Assembly (NCBI RefSeq): GCF_033807715.1
Contig: NC_084606.1
Location: 38,639,478 to 38,703,477 of the forward strand
Length of the DNA stretch: 64,000 bases
Direction of reading: 5' to 3'
Origin: Cololabis saira
Taxonomy: Eukaryota; Chordata; Actinopteri; Beloniformes; Belonidae
Below, one piece after another: positions 12,251 through 21,195 of this stretch. The notes below the pieces were generated by a model. It saw only the letters and a program-made list of their open reading frames with translations, made no database searches and was not told where the DNA came from. The position numbers and the translations under genes were made by a program. Every line of letters starts with the position of its first letter. Within the stretch, counting starts at the first letter, position 1.

Positions 12251-12875
12251 CAGGGGTGTAGCACCAAATTCTGGGCCCTGTACACTCTCAATGTCAGTGG
12301 GCCCCTATCCATGCCCGCGAGGCGCGTGAGAGAAAAAAAAGGGGGGGGGGGGGGGGGGGGGCGTATTTATACAATCTACTACAATCAACTACAATCAGAT
12401 CAGATTATATTGATGAGTGGTTCTGAATTGATGCATTTGGCCTACTTGTGCTCAAATACCTAAAACATTAGGGTACATCTGGCTGCAATAAGTTGCAGAG
12501 GCAAAAATGTTTTAAGCCATTTTTCAGCCAGATTGAGAAGAATAGCTAATTGTTTTTCTATGTTCTCACCAGATTCAGAATCACAATCATTTTTGATTGA
12601 TAGTGAGATCACAGTTATTTAACATGATTATTCATTGGCTTTGGTAATATCATGAATTTATTGAACATTGACAATAGCTTTTAAGCACAGCACTGCACCG
12701 CAATGCTAAGGCTTTTTACCAGACAAAAATAATAAATTGCGTTATTGCTCAATTAATATATTACTAGTGTGCACTTGAGCCTACAGTGATATTGGTATGT
12801 TATTTACATGTTGATATATGCAGCAGCAATATTGCTAGATGGATCATTCATTAAATCTCAGCACGGAGTTTCATT

Positions 12876-13202
12876 TTATTTTCTGTAATGCAAAAATGTC
12901 ATACATTCTGGATTCATCACAAATCAACTGAAATATTGCAAGCCTTTTATTATTTTAATATTGCTGATCATGGCTTACAGCTTAAGAAAACTCAAATATC
13001 CTATCTCAAAAAATTAGAATATTCTGGGAATCTTAATCTTAAACTGTACGCCATAATCAGCAATGTTAAAATAATAAAAGGCTTGCAATATTTCAGTTGA
13101 TTTGTAATGAATCCAGAATGTATGACATTTTTGTTTTTTTAATTGCATTACAGAAAATAAAGGACTTTATCACAATATTCAAATTTTCTGAGACAGTCTT
13201 GT
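12876..13202. mobile_element. Palindromic TA-type MITE, copy inside the hAT insert
   Basis: It matches the full copies at 21884 and 40908, including the right end GAGACAGTCTTG followed by TA. The left end is degraded. Its right end touches AACTTGCTGGCG, the same junction seen in mirror image at 40900, so this MITE and its hAT host have moved together. Confidence 0.85.
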
Positions 13203-13524
13203 AAACTTGCTGGCGTGGTTGTGTTTGAACCACTTCTGAATATCCATCGTTACTTTGTGTTAATGGAGCAGCAGAGCAGCGTCTTGCAGATCAGTGACGT
13301 CCGGCTGATTTATGGTTCCGCGTTGCACCAACGCAGATCTTACGGCGTAGGATACGCGGCGACGCGAACGTACGTTGCGCGTCACCGCCGGCGATTTAAC
13401 GTGGAACCATAAATGAGGCTTAACGCGCACGCATTTCTCAGTTTTCTTTTCGTCTTTATAACTGAGCATGCAAATACATAAACTGAGGGTGCAAAGCTTA
13501 TGCACCCTCGTAGAACCGGGCCTG
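13203..13524 (-). mobile_element. Second hAT-like end with start of a transposase-like ORF
   Basis: On the minus strand this is the same sequence as 40552-40905. It starts CAGGCCCGGTTCTACGAGGG, passes a small palindromic repeat, and ends in an ATG at 13247 that would begin MDIRKWF-like sequence (here MDIQKWFKHN). Such MDIRK starts are seen in zinc-finger hAT-related transposases. The MITE at 12876-13202 cuts the frame a dozen codons after the ATG. Confidence 0.55.
13303..13419. mobile_element. Short palindromic repeat Y, copy 1
   Basis: It runs from CTGATTTATGGTTCCGCG to the inverted copy ending in GGAACCATAAATGAGGC, with CpG-rich GCGACGCG words in the middle. Other copies lie at 30868-30994 and 40661-40777, with a partial one at 58095-58135. 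The structure is that of a very short foldback MITE. Confidence 0.75.
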
Positions 13525-14035
13525 TATAAGCAGCAGCTGTCTGGAGTGGACTATGTTAACTTTAATTGGACTTTGCATGACAAGCTAACTTGGTTCACCT
13601 TTGGGAAAGAAAGCAGTCAGCAGCTCCTTCCCCTCGTTCTGCCATCTTTCTTTTTGTTTCCTCTATTTCTTTTTCTGATAGCCCGATTTGTGTTTTTTGG
13701 GCAGCATGATGTCCTGCACACAGGTCTCTGATCTGGGCGCACTGTCTGACCCATACCTGTTGCCGGTCGCTGTTGGGCGGACTAAACCATTTTGCATAGG
13801 GGGGGCCCAGAATGTCTAATATGTTGGGAGAACTGTGACATTAAGTTCATTCTCTCATTTGATGTTATCAATATATTTGAAATAAATTATGACACCAATT
13901 AATTGGAGGGCTCAATTCATTCAAAATAAAAACATCACAAAAAAAAAAAATAAAAATCAGGATTTTCATGGGCCCCTCTCTCTACTCGGGCCCTGGGTAG
14001 TCAGGTCCACTTTTCCCCCCACTACCACGCCCATG

Positions 14036-14796
14036 TCCACACACACACTGTTATCATTGCTCTTACCTTTGCTGTTATCCTCACCAGGACGCACCTCCAC
14101 TGCCGAGTCGGGGCCGCGGGCCGCAGAGCCGCCGGCCGTGGACGCTGCACCAGCGGCTGCGTCCTCCGGCGGCGGACCGGCCGGAGCGGCGCTCCCCTCC
14201 GCGCCGACAGCGCTCCGGGGCCTCAGTGATTTGTTGTGAGGACACGCGATCCGTTTATGCCCTACGTCTCCACACTCGAAACATTTAATGCTCCCGGAGC
14301 TCGCGTACACCATGTACATACCCTCCTCATGGCGCACACGGAAGGAAACATCCAGGGTTTGAGTCGGAGAATCTAAAAACATGAAGACCTGCCTCCGCAG
14401 GGACTGAACATGCTTCAGCTTCTCGTCTTTACAGCCCAAACCCACACTACGGAAGCCGCTGGCCATCCGGCCGAACCGCTTCAGCTCCCGCTCCAGCGCG
14501 TCATTGGCAATGAACGGCGGGACACCTGACACAGTGATGCGCGTGGAGGGCACGGCCAGCGGGGACACCTGGATGAGCTCTTCATTTAGGACGATCCCGT
14601 TTTCAATAAGCTCAGTGACGTGTTTCTGCTCCGTTAAAAACACCACCACCGCTTTGTTCATGCGGGAGGCGTAAGAGATGTTAACATGACCCACCTGCCC
14701 CCCCACCGCCAGCAGCACCTGCTCCACCGTTGAGCTGGGTTGCGGAACAATCCGCACTCCATGCCTCAGAGACGGCGGCGTCTCCGGGGACGCCAT
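14036..14796 (-). pseudogene. ORF1 of Tx1-type LINE copy 2, N-terminal part
   Basis: I take the ATG at 14796 (MASPETPPSLRHGVRIVPQP), because it aligns with the start of the family A ORF1; the frame itself is open from 14841. It contains the RRM-like segment (ITVSGVPPFIANDALEREL) and one CCHC zinc knuckle, CFECGDVGHKRIACP. An Ala/Pro/Gly-rich linker follows. The frame enters the hAT insert after SVCVD and ends about 20 residues later at an accidental stop. The rest of the protein is at 11696-12250. Confidence 0.85.
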
Positions 14797-14970
14797 GCTC
14801 ACCCCGAGGCACGGACAGAACACACACACACAATCACACACTAACCTATGATTAAACTATTTACACACCCTTAAACCAGTGAAAAACAGTGAAAATACAG
14901 TTAGAAAAAACAAACTAAACTACAAAAATTCGCACTCTCTCCTTCACACTTCTCAGACTCCTCCACCACA

Positions 14971-15104
14971 GAAGAAGAAGAAGAAGAAGAAGAAGAAGAA
15001 GAAGAAGAAGAAGAAGAAGAAGAAGAAGAAGAAGAAGAAGAAGAAGAAGAAGAAGAAGAAGAAGAAGAAGAAGAAGAAGAAGAAGAAGAAGAAGAAGAAG
15101 AAGA
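14971..15104. repeat. (GAA)n microsatellite between LINE 2 and LINE 3
   Basis: A nearly pure run of about 134 bp of GAA repeat. It separates the 5' end of LINE copy 2 from the 3' end of LINE copy 3, and both touch it directly. Poly-Ser and poly-Lys frames across it are artefacts. Confidence 0.95.
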
Positions 15105-15229
15105 TTTTTTGATTTTTACAAACACACTTTATTCACATTTTCACAGGATACAGTTCACATTATAAAGTGCTGAAGTGCCTGAAACAAAACAGAATACACA
15201 ATAAATAAATAAATGGCTACATCAGCATT

Positions 15230-18200
15230 TCAGTCTTGAAGAAAAAGTGCAAAGTGCAGTTCATCATTTAAAACATTACACAGGACATTGTTGTAACACC
15301 AGATGTTCTTAAAACAATCCAAATCATTCATTAACTTGTAAAAATTGTACTCCAGTCTCAGTCTACATCTGGTGTTGCAGCGCCACACTGAGGCGGCCTC
15401 CTGAACTGCTCTGTCCTCTATTTTGTTCTTTCTGGATATATAAATCGCCATCTTGGCTTCACCAGAAATAAAGTTTAGGAGTTGCCACTTTGTTTGACTT
15501 CTCCTCCTGTATCCTGCACCATAAATAAACTTTGTGTTGCAAAATGTTTCATTAAAAAGACTAAAAACAGTGGTTAAAAGAGTGAAGAGCTGTGAAAGTC
15601 TCTTACACTCACTAAAAACATGGAAAACCGTCTCGCGAAGGTGACAGAAAGGGCACTGGTTTGACACAGCAGGATTAATGACAGAGATGAAGGCATTGGT
15701 GGCGATGGCTCCGTGTAAAATCCTCCACTGGAGGTCGGCTGTTCTCTTCTTGAGGGGAGGTTTGTATAAAACTCTCCACTGCGGACTCTCTCCATCTCCT
15801 CCCAGCTTGTCAGTCCATACAGTGGACGCCCTGTCACACAGTCCCCTCTTGTTGACAGCTTTCACACAGTTTTTGTAGATGAGTTTTCTGTCAGCTGTGT
15901 GTAAGCTGAGCCACTGAGTGTCCTTGAGGAGAGGTCCATCCAGCTCTCCTAGTTGGGGACTTATTAAGACCTCCGGGAATGGGTCTCTGCCATCAGGTTC
16001 AGTCCCTCCGCCGTAGTCCATGAGGAGGCTTCTCTCCCTCCCAGAGAGCCTCTGCCTCCACAGCTCCAGAATCCTCTGGGTTACCCTGGTGGACTGGATG
16101 CCCAGCAGAGAGCCCACCGCCTGAGAGTCTGACAGCGCCGGCCCCGCGGTGTCAACCAGCTGTTTCAGGACCAGGGTCTTTGTCCTGCACAGCGCTGCCG
16201 TCAGCCCAGGCACAGCTCCACTGCAGACATCCAGCCTGGCTCCATGAACTAAGGGTTCTCTCAACAACCAGAACAGAGAGTTAGAGCTTTTTCCTGAATC
16301 ACATTTAAAAAGGGCCCATGATTTAAAAACACCCTGATAAAAAGGAGGTAACCCATTTAACCTTAAAAATTTAAAATCGGTTAAAAACAGAGCAGCATCC
16401 AGTCCCAAGTTACTCACACGTCTGAGTAGGCAGCCGGCCACTTCTCTCCACACCAGATCTGCCGGCCCTGACAAAAACCTCTGAATGAACTGTAGTCTGA
16501 AGGTGGCAGTTCTGCTGGCCAAGTGGATGAGGCCCTGCCCCCCCTCCTCTCTGGGTAAAAACAGCACCCCCTGTGGCACCCAGTGAAAGCCATCCCAGAA
16601 AAAGTTGACAAGCTTTGCTTGGATCTGGGCTAAAAGACCTGATGGAGGATCCATGCAGGCTAAACGGTGCCAAAGCAGGGAGGCCACAAGATTGTTCAGC
16701 ACAAGAACCCTGCCTCGATACGACATCTGAGGGAGCAGCCATTTCCAGTTTTTTAGTTTGGCTTCAATTTTTTCAGTGACGCCCTCCCAGTTCCTCCGGA
16801 TCGTAGCCTCGTTCCCGAGGAAGACGCCGAGGTATTTCAGGCCGTCAGTTTTCCAGGACAGACCCTGGGGAAGAACTGGGAGACCGTCACGCCAACTACC
16901 GACAGCAAGAGCTTCACTCTTGCTCCAATTCACCCTCGCTGCAGACAGAGTGTTGAAAGAAACTGTTAAATTACATAAAATGTCAATATCATTTTGGTTT
17001 TTAATTAAAACAATAACATCATCCGCATAAGCAGATAAAATGATGTTTTCACTAAAACCAGGTAAAATCAGGCCACGGATTCTTGTGCGGATCTTGCAGA
17101 GGAGGGGTTCCAGGGAGAGTGCGTAGAGCATCCCAGACAGAGCGCAGCCCTGCCGGATGCCTCTACGCACCCCGAAAGGAGCACACAGACTGCCATTAAA
17201 CTTCAGTACACTCTCAATGTCACTATATAACACCTGGATCTTGGCAATGAAACCAGTGCTGAACCCAAACCTCCCCATGGTTTTCCAGAGGAAGCCGTGC
17301 TCAACACGGTCAAATGCCTTTTCCTGATCTAACGAAATGAGACCAGTATTTATACCCAATGAGCTAGAGACCTCCAAAACATCTCGAATTAGGTAGACAT
17401 TGTCTACCATGGACCTGCCGGGCACACAATAGGTCTGATCCCGGTGGATGACCTGCTCCATAGCTTCTCTAAGCCTGTTGGCCAAAGCCTTGGACAGGAT
17501 CTTATAATCAGTGCACAACAGTGACACGGGGCGCCAGTTCTTGATGTCCTGCAGATTCCCTTTTTTTGGCAGCAGGGAAACCACAACCCTCCGACAGGAC
17601 AGTGGCAGAGAACCTGAGGTCAGACTTTCATTAAACACCTCTAGAATGTCAGGTGCCAAAACACTCCAGAAGGCTTTGTAAAATTCGACCGTCAGGCCAT
17701 CGATGCCAGGAGAGCGCCGTCCCTGCATACCCTGCAGAGCGGCGTGTAGCTCCTCCATCTGCAGTGGCCGGTCTAGCTGTGAGTTGGTCTCCTCAGAGAC
17801 CTGAGGCAGTTCACCACAGAACCCCTCAAACAGATCATCATCCTCCACATACTCGCTGGTATAGAGGGATGAATAAAACTGCACAGCTCGCCTTCTGATC
17901 TGACCAGGTTCAGTGAGCTCCTGCCCCGTGTCAGAGAGCAGAGAGTGGATCATTTTCTTCTGTCCATGCTTCTTCTCCAGGCCAAAGAAGAAGCTAGAGG
18001 GAGCATCCATCGCTGTGATGTTCTGGACCCGGGACCGGACCAGTGCACCCTGTACCCTGGTGTCCAGCAGGTTGGCTAAAGCCATTTTTTTGGACTTGAG
18101 GATTTCAATATATCCTCGATTTCCTGTGGAAGCACTCATTGTTTCCAGCTCCACAATCTCAGTCTCCAGGTCTTTCATAGACCGACAGATGTCACGTGTG

Positions 18201-19189
18201 ACATTGAGAGTATACTGCTGACACAAAAGCTTTATCTCAGTCTTACCATGGTCCCACCACTGCCTAAGACAAGTAAAATCATCTTTCCTGTGTCTAAAAC
18301 CAGTCCAAAAATAACTAAAAGCCTCGCTAAAACCCTTGTCAAATGTTAAAACTGAATTAAAATGCCAGTATGCACTCTTGGGTAAAATGTTCTTTATGGT
18401 GACATGACATAAAACCAAAGAATGATCTGTAAAACCAGCTGGCATTATTTTACACAGCTTAAAAACATTAAAATGGTGCTCAAAACAATAAAAACGATCA
18501 AGTCTGGCTAAGGAGATTCTATCCTCTCTCAGGTGGGACCATGTGTACTGTCTGCAGTCTGTATGCATCCTTCGCCACACATCCACCAGGCCGTGGGAGT
18601 AGACCAGCTGTTTCAGAGCGTGTTGGGAGGCTGGATGAGGCTCTGCATGATTACGGTCTAAAAACTCGTACTCGGTACAGTTAAAATCCCCACCCAAGAA
18701 TAAAAAATCCTCCGACCCACAGCAATTCAGTCTAGTGTTGACTTTTTCTAGAAAGCTCTTCCTCTCTGTACCGTTTGTTGGAGCATAAATATTCATAAAA
18801 AACAGTGTGTGATGTTCAAACTGTGCCTTGACTAAAAGACACCTCCCCTTCACCACATGCTCGACCTCCAGGGACGATGGAGTAAAGTTCCGAGAGAACA
18901 GGAAGGCCACTCCACCGCTGAGTGTGGTGTTGTGGCTCAAAGCCACCTCTCCTTCCCACTCTTTATTCCAGTCCACCTCATTGCCTTCATCGCTGTGTGT
19001 TTCTTGTAAAAACAATACATCAATATTTTTCATCCTTGCTGTGTCAAACACCAGTGCCCTTTTCCTTGCCTCTCTGGCACCATTCACGTTTAACGTCCCC
19101 ACTCTAAAAGAATCCATTATGATGGAGATGTTAAAAGCAAAGACAGTAAAAGAGATAAATAAAAGTAAAACCAACAGCTTCAACATCAT
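15230..19189 (-). CDS. ORF2 polyprotein of Tx1-type LINE: APE endonuclease and reverse transcriptase
   Basis: An intact frame of 1319 residues. Residues about 1-25 form a hydrophobic leader (MMLKLLVLLLFISFTVFAF). Residues about 26-260 are an APE-type endonuclease with LNVNGAREARKRAL, the metal-binding glutamate in LFLQETHSD, NIYAPTNGTE, LGGDFNC and the histidine in AGFTDHSLVL. The reverse transcriptase spans about residues 530-800: NWRPVSLLCTDYKILSKAL, motif A LISLDQEKAFDRVEH, motif B RRGIRQGCALSG and motif C SAYADDVIVL near residue 721. Near residue 1180 is the cysteine/histidine motif CPFCHLRETVFHVFSEC. The enzyme nicks its target and copies element RNA onto the cut end. Its ATG overlaps the ORF1 stop as TAATG, which suggests stop-and-restart translation. 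All key motifs are present, so it may be active. Confidence 0.93.
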   Translation of the reverse strand: MMLKLLVLLLFISFTVFAFNISIIMDSFRVGTLNVNGAREARKRALVFDTARMKNIDVLFLQETHSDEGNEVDWNKEWEGEVALSHNTTLSGGVAFLFSRNFTPSSLEVEHVVKGRCLLVKAQFEHHTLFFMNIYAPTNGTERKSFLEKVNTRLNCCGSEDFLFLGGDFNCTEYEFLDRNHAEPHPASQHALKQLVYSHGLVDVWRRMHTDCRQYTWSHLREDRISLARLDRFYCFEHHFNVFKLCKIMPAGFTDHSLVLCHVTIKNILPKSAYWHFNSVLTFDKGFSEAFSYFWTGFRHRKDDFTCLRQWWDHGKTEIKLLCQQYTLNVTRDICRSMKDLETEIVELETMSASTGNRGYIEILKSKKMALANLLDTRVQGALVRSRVQNITAMDAPSSFFFGLEKKHGQKKMIHSLLSDTGQELTEPGQIRRRAVQFYSSLYTSEYVEDDDLFEGFCGELPQVSEETNSQLDRPLQMEELHAALQGMQGRRSPGIDGLTVEFYKAFWSVLAPDILEVFNESLTSGSLPLSCRRVVVSLLPKKGNLQDIKNWRPVSLLCTDYKILSKALANRLREAMEQVIHRDQTYCVPGRSMVDNVYLIRDVLEVSSSLGINTGLISLDQEKAFDRVEHGFLWKTMGRFGFSTGFIAKIQVLYSDIESVLKFNGSLCAPFGVRRGIRQGCALSGMLYALSLEPLLCKIRTRIRGLILPGFSENIILSAYADDVIVLIKNQNDIDILCNLTVSFNTLSAARVNWSKSEALAVGSWRDGLPVLPQGLSWKTDGLKYLGVFLGNEATIRRNWEGVTEKIEAKLKNWKWLLPQMSYRGRVLVLNNLVASLLWHRLACMDPPSGLLAQIQAKLVNFFWDGFHWVPQGVLFLPREEGGQGLIHLASRTATFRLQFIQRFLSGPADLVWREVAGCLLRRVSNLGLDAALFLTDFKFLRLNGLPPFYQGVFKSWALFKCDSGKSSNSLFWLLREPLVHGARLDVCSGAVPGLTAALCRTKTLVLKQLVDTAGPALSDSQAVGSLLGIQSTRVTQRILELWRQRLSGRERSLLMDYGGGTEPDGRDPFPEVLISPQLGELDGPLLKDTQWLSLHTADRKLIYKNCVKAVNKRGLCDRASTVWTDKLGGDGESPQWRVLYKPPLKKRTADLQWRILHGAIATNAFISVINPAVSNQCPFCHLRETVFHVFSECKRLSQLFTLLTTVFSLFNETFCNTKFIYGAGYRRRSQTKWQLLNFISGEAKMAIYISRKNKIEDRAVQEAASVWRCNTRCRLRLEYNFYKLMNDLDCFKNIWCYNNVLCNVLNDELHFALFLQD

Positions 19190-20760
19190 TAAAAACCGAG
19201 TTGCTTTCTCACCTTAAGCATTTGTTTTCTCAGTCTAAAAATTTCCTGATCAGTGAGATCTGATGTAGCTCGGTTTTTAATGACACGTTTCGCTGAGTTA
19301 TAAAAAATGAGCTTGTCAGGAAAATGCTGCTCTATATCCAGGCCTTTCATGCCTTTTGTCTGCTGCAGGAACGCTTTAAACATGGTTTCAGAGTATAGTT
19401 TATGTCCCTGACTGGCAGTCATCTGACTGCAGGACATGTCACTGCAGTCAGATATGCAGCCTTCACTGTCGCTGCTGTCTGCAGCACTTGGTTTTGCCCA
19501 CAGCCGACCAGTCTTACAGCCCACAACATCCTTCTGCGTATTTTTTCGTTTGCTGCGCCGTTTTGAAGGATGAGGATCACTGACCTCCATGACCTCAGCC
19601 TCAGTAGCTGCACCAGCCTCACACAACTCACCAGGCCCTTTACCGGTTTCACCCAGCTCACCTGTTATTTTTTCTGTTTCACCCAACTCTCCAGTCACTT
19701 TACCGGTTTCACCCAGCTCACCTGTTATTTTTTCTGTTTCACCCATTACTTTACCAGTTTCACCCAGCTCACCTACCTCACCCAGCACACTTGTCACCTC
19801 ACCCAGCTCACTTGTCACCTCACCCAGCACACTTGTCACCTCACCCAGCTCACTTGTCACCTCACCTGCTTCAGACAACTCAGGTCCAAGCCCACCTGTC
19901 ACCTCAGCTGCCATTTCACCACCTTCACCTGCTCCACTCTCCCTCTCACCACTCACCTCAGAACAACCACCGTCCCTGCTCTGCTCCTTCTCCACCTGTT
20001 CCTTCTCCACCCGACTCTCAACCACCGGAGCGGATGAAGCCGCGGGGGGGTCCGACCCAGACGGAGCGTCTGAGTCAGCTCCCCCCACAGCCCCACCCCC
20101 CACCGCGGCATCAGGACTCCGCCGCGCAGCAGGAGCTAGCCGCTCGGCCGCCGTGGCAGGGCCCCCACCGGAGCCCTGCGGAGCCGAGCCGGCGCGGTTA
20201 GGACAGGCCTTAATGAGGTGTCCCCCCTCACCACAGCCGAAACACTTCACCAGGGAAGAAGTCGCAAACAAAACATAATCAAAATCGTCCACACGAACAA
20301 AAAAACGATAATTGAACTCTTCGGTCTTGTTGTTCAAGATCATAAAGAGCTGTCTCCGGTACGATACAACATGTTTTAAGAGTGGTGACTTGCAACCAGA
20401 TAAGATCTTTTTTATTGGTGATATCACCTTACCGTGCCGAGACAGCTCTCTTATCAGGAACTCATCACTGATGAAGGGAGGAACGTTTGAGAGTGTTATT
20501 TTAGTTGCTGGCTGCGTCAGCGGCAGCACAGGCTCAAACAGCCCATTGACGGTGATACCCTTCTCCACCAAACATTTCACCTGGTCCTCCTTCTCCAAAA
20601 ACAAAACCACAGCTTTGTTCATGCGGGCAGCAGACATGACAGAGCTGTGCCCGATGATCTCCCCCACAGCCAAAGCCACCTCCTCCACGCTGCACGGAGA
20701 GCCGGCACCGACTTTGATGCCATGCTTCCGGGACAGCCTGGAGAAGCCACTGGCAGCCAT
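19189..20760 (-). CDS. ORF1 protein of Tx1-type LINE copy 3 (zinc-knuckle RNA-binding protein)
   Basis: An intact frame. I place the start at the ATG at 20760 (MAASGFSRLSRKHGIKVG), which matches the start in the other family; the frame could begin at 20811, giving 540 residues. There is an RRM-like segment with LSNVPPFISDEFLIREL and a CCHC knuckle CFGCGEGGHLIKACP. A long acidic region follows, built of GEVTSELGEV and ETGKVTGELG units, more of them than in copy 1 (about 22 residues longer overall). The basic C-terminal part ends KVRKQLGF. It probably binds the element RNA in the cytoplasm and nucleus. The change in repeat number between copies is a normal feature of such linkers. Confidence 0.9.
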   Translation of the reverse strand: MAASGFSRLSRKHGIKVGAGSPCSVEEVALAVGEIIGHSSVMSAARMNKAVVLFLEKEDQVKCLVEKGITVNGLFEPVLPLTQPATKITLSNVPPFISDEFLIRELSRHGKVISPIKKILSGCKSPLLKHVVSYRRQLFMILNNKTEEFNYRFFVRVDDFDYVLFATSSLVKCFGCGEGGHLIKACPNRAGSAPQGSGGGPATAAERLAPAARRSPDAAVGGGAVGGADSDAPSGSDPPAASSAPVVESRVEKEQVEKEQSRDGGCSEVSGERESGAGEGGEMAAEVTGGLGPELSEAGEVTSELGEVTSVLGEVTSELGEVTSVLGEVGELGETGKVMGETEKITGELGETGKVTGELGETEKITGELGETGKGPGELCEAGAATEAEVMEVSDPHPSKRRSKRKNTQKDVVGCKTGRLWAKPSAADSSDSEGCISDCSDMSCSQMTASQGHKLYSETMFKAFLQQTKGMKGLDIEQHFPDKLIFYNSAKRVIKNRATSDLTDQEIFRLRKQMLKVRKQLGF

Positions 20761-20963
20761 TTTGGCTTTGAGTGGTCCTCCAGCCAGACAAAGCCTGGCT
20801 GGCAAAAACACACAAAAACAACTACAAACTTAAATAAAACTAACCAAACACAACACTAAACAACTGACACAAACACCACTAACAATACATGAAAAGAACA
20901 AAGGACAGAAAAGAGAAAAAATCTACCATCCACTCTCAGCTCTTCCACTCACACTCCTCTCAC

Positions 20964-21010
20964 AAGAAGAAGAAGAAGAAGAAGAAGAAGAAGAAGAAGA
21001 AGAAGAAGAA
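20964..21010. repeat. (GAA)n tract at 5' end of LINE 3
   Basis: About 47 bp of GAA repeat directly abut the 5' end of LINE copy 3. It then passes into TTCCTACAGATACAATAGGG, the right end of repeat X. This is the outer boundary of the row of LINEs. Confidence 0.88.
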
Positions 21011-21058
21011 TTCCTACAGATACAATAGGGCCTTCGCACTGTAAGTGCTCGGGCCCTA
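21011..21058 (+). repeat. Dispersed repeat X, copy A, right end
   Basis: It matches the right ends of X at 23905-23952 (TACAGATACAATAGGGCCTT, then a GTGCTCGGG motif). Together with 1023-1950 it makes up one X copy whose internal GAA tract holds the three LINEs. Confidence 0.8.
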
Positions 21059-21195
21059 AAAATGTCATACATTCTGGATTCATTACAAATCAACTGAAAT
21101 ATTGCAAGCCTTTTATTATTTTAATATTGCTGATTATGGCTTACAGTTTAAGATTAAGATTCCCAGAATATTCTAATTTTTGGAGATAGGATATT
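21059..21195 (+). mobile_element. Palindromic TA-type MITE, continuation of the interrupted copy
   Basis: It starts AATGTCATACATTCTGGATT and runs through the middle of the MITE palindrome to the AGAATATTCTAATTTTTGGAG region. This picks up where the part at 955-1022 stopped. The second half of the palindrome is missing and replaced by minisatellite. Confidence 0.78.

Larger units (their letters stand above)
12251..14035. mobile_element. hAT-like DNA transposon inserted in LINE 2 ORF1 (composite, with nested MITEs)
   Basis: The insert is flanked by a perfect 8-bp direct duplication, TCCACACA, at 12243-12250 and 14036-14043, the length typical of hAT elements. Its ends are imperfect inverted repeats, CAGGGGTGTAGCACCA on the left and, on the opposite strand, CATGGGCGTGGTAGTGG on the right. 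Both are followed by GGGCCC-rich subterminal sequence. A run of about 17 G lies near 12344-12361. Inside are a palindromic MITE (12876-13202), a second hAT end (about 13203-13524) and a small palindromic repeat (13303-13419). No transposase of useful length is visible, so it is non-autonomous or decayed. Confidence 0.82.
7747..14970 (-). mobile_element. Tx1-type non-LTR retrotransposon, copy 2 (family B), split by a hAT element
   Basis: A second LINE in the same orientation, clearly a different family: the ORF2 proteins share motifs but differ over most of their length. It runs from 7747 (3' end) to about 14970 (5' end), again between GAA tracts. Its ORF1 is split by a DNA transposon at 12251-14035. 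Its ORF2 has a nonsense codon and an internal deletion, so it is dead. Two families in the same microsatellite type, in tandem, argue for target choice rather than chance. Confidence 0.88.
15105..20963 (-). mobile_element. Tx1-type non-LTR retrotransposon, copy 3 (family A, both ORFs open)
   Basis: A full-length LINE of about 5.9 kb on the minus strand, between (GAA)134 bp on its 3' side and (GAA)47 bp on its 5' side. Both ORFs are uninterrupted (ORF1 about 523-540 residues, ORF2 1319 residues). The 3'UTR is short (about 125 bp) and ends without a poly(A) run, passing straight into (TTC)n on its own sense strand. An intact coding capacity suggests a recent insertion. Confidence 0.92.

Noticed and set aside
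14879..15125. Poly-Lys and poly-Ser frames
   Set aside because: Translation of the (GAA)n microsatellite.
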